Positions 5,754-5,968 of a DNA stretch of 5,968 bases are shown piece by piece. The notes under the pieces are model-generated. The model saw only the letters and a program-made list of their open reading frames with translations, did not search any database and had not been told where the DNA came from. Numbering within the stretch: the first letter of the stretch is position 1; each line of letters begins with the position of its first letter. A program made the position numbers and the translations under genes. The DNA is from Clostridium sp. CAG:389 (GTDB taxonomy: Bacteria; Bacillota; Clostridia; TANB77; CAG-508): the NCBI GenBank assembly GCA_000438255.1, contig FR901911.1, forward strand, positions 1 to 5,968, in the 5' to 3' direction.

Positions 5754-5755
5754 TC
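5747..5755 (-). promoter_or_regulatory. Candidate ribosome binding site favouring a TTG start at 5741
   Basis: On the minus strand GAGTGGTGA (5755 to 5747) includes GGTGA, complementary to the 16S rRNA end, and lies five bases before TTG 5741. The GTG codons at 5753 and 5750 are inside this site and have only A-rich sequence upstream. This suggests the true protein may begin four residues later than the longest frame. Confidence 0.4.
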
Positions 5756-5776
5756 TTTTGTTAAAGTTATAATCTT

Positions 5777-5805
5777 ATTTTATATTAAAGATATTTAAAA
5801 ATCAA
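5777..5805 (-). promoter_or_regulatory. Probable sigma-A promoter of the penicillin-binding protein gene
   Basis: Read on the minus strand, TTGATT (5805 to 5800) and TAAAAT (5782 to 5777) are separated by exactly 17 bases and match consensus at four and five of six positions. Transcription would start near 5770, giving a leader of about 17-29 bases depending on which start codon is used. In such AT-rich sequence chance matches are common. Confidence 0.45.
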
Positions 5806-5968
5806 TAAATTTACTAAATTTTAGATAAAAATCTGTTACTGGATAATAGCTTTGATAAATTGTACTTTTGAAATTCACTGTGCATCTAAGGGATATGTTA
5901 TTTATAAGTATGCCGTTTGATTGGAATGAAAAATAGAAAGTCTTAAATAAAAAACTGAGGAATGCTCA
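5806..5968. other. Right-edge intergenic sequence with no supported gene
   Basis: Short frames exist on both strands, but none has a convincing start, ribosome binding site or recognisable protein. No tRNA, riboswitch or terminator was recognised. The base composition is slightly less A-rich than the coding regions. The neighbouring gene to the right lies outside the window. Confidence 0.5.

Noticed and set aside
5856..5931. Short plus-strand frame ending in SMPFDWNEK
   Set aside because: It is about 25 codons at most, with no ribosome binding site before the candidate starts and no recognisable homology.
5795..5965. Minus-strand frame of about 57 codons upstream of the penicillin-binding protein gene
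   Set aside because: It has no good start or ribosome binding site, resembles no known family, and overlaps the likely promoter.

Overview
The window is strongly AT-rich, with A-rich coding strands, heavy use of AAA, AGA, ATA and GAA codons, and strong AGGAGG-type ribosome binding sites. A WalR-type response regulator, an IspH domain and a class B penicillin-binding protein with C-terminal PASTA domains all point to a low-GC Gram-positive (Firmicutes), most likely an anaerobic clostridial lineage. The species cannot be named from the sequence.

Layout: (1) Bases 1-148 hold an upstream region with an extended -10 promoter. (2) 149-895 (+) encodes an OmpR-family response regulator very close to WalR/YycF, closed by an intrinsic terminator whose stem contains the stop codon. 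(3) 995-2530 (+) encodes one 511-residue protein that joins an N-terminal zinc-dependent phospholipase C-like domain to a complete C-terminal IspH (LytB) domain, followed by a strong terminator at 2589-2632. (4) 2633-3431 (+) is a self-contained unit: an exact-consensus sigma-A promoter, a roughly 110-base leader with a 20-bp palindrome and repeats, and a 211-residue PD-(D/E)XK (Rpn/PDDEXK_2-type) nuclease-like protein. (5) A hairpin lies between convergent genes. (6) 3480-5753 (-) encodes a 757-residue class B penicillin-binding protein (PBP2B/SpoVD type) with two PASTA domains. (7) 5754-5968 holds its promoter and no supported gene.

Three of the four genes share an envelope theme. WalR-type regulators control cell-wall metabolism. 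IspH makes the IPP/DMAPP from which the undecaprenyl lipid carrier is built. The penicillin-binding protein cross-links peptidoglycan delivered on that carrier. This link is inferred from family knowledge; each gene has its own terminator or promoter and they do not form an operon. The nuclease-like gene looks like a separate accessory insertion.

The most unusual feature is the phospholipase-like/IspH fusion. I see no CRISPR array, tRNA, rRNA, insertion sequence or recognisable multi-gene defence system.
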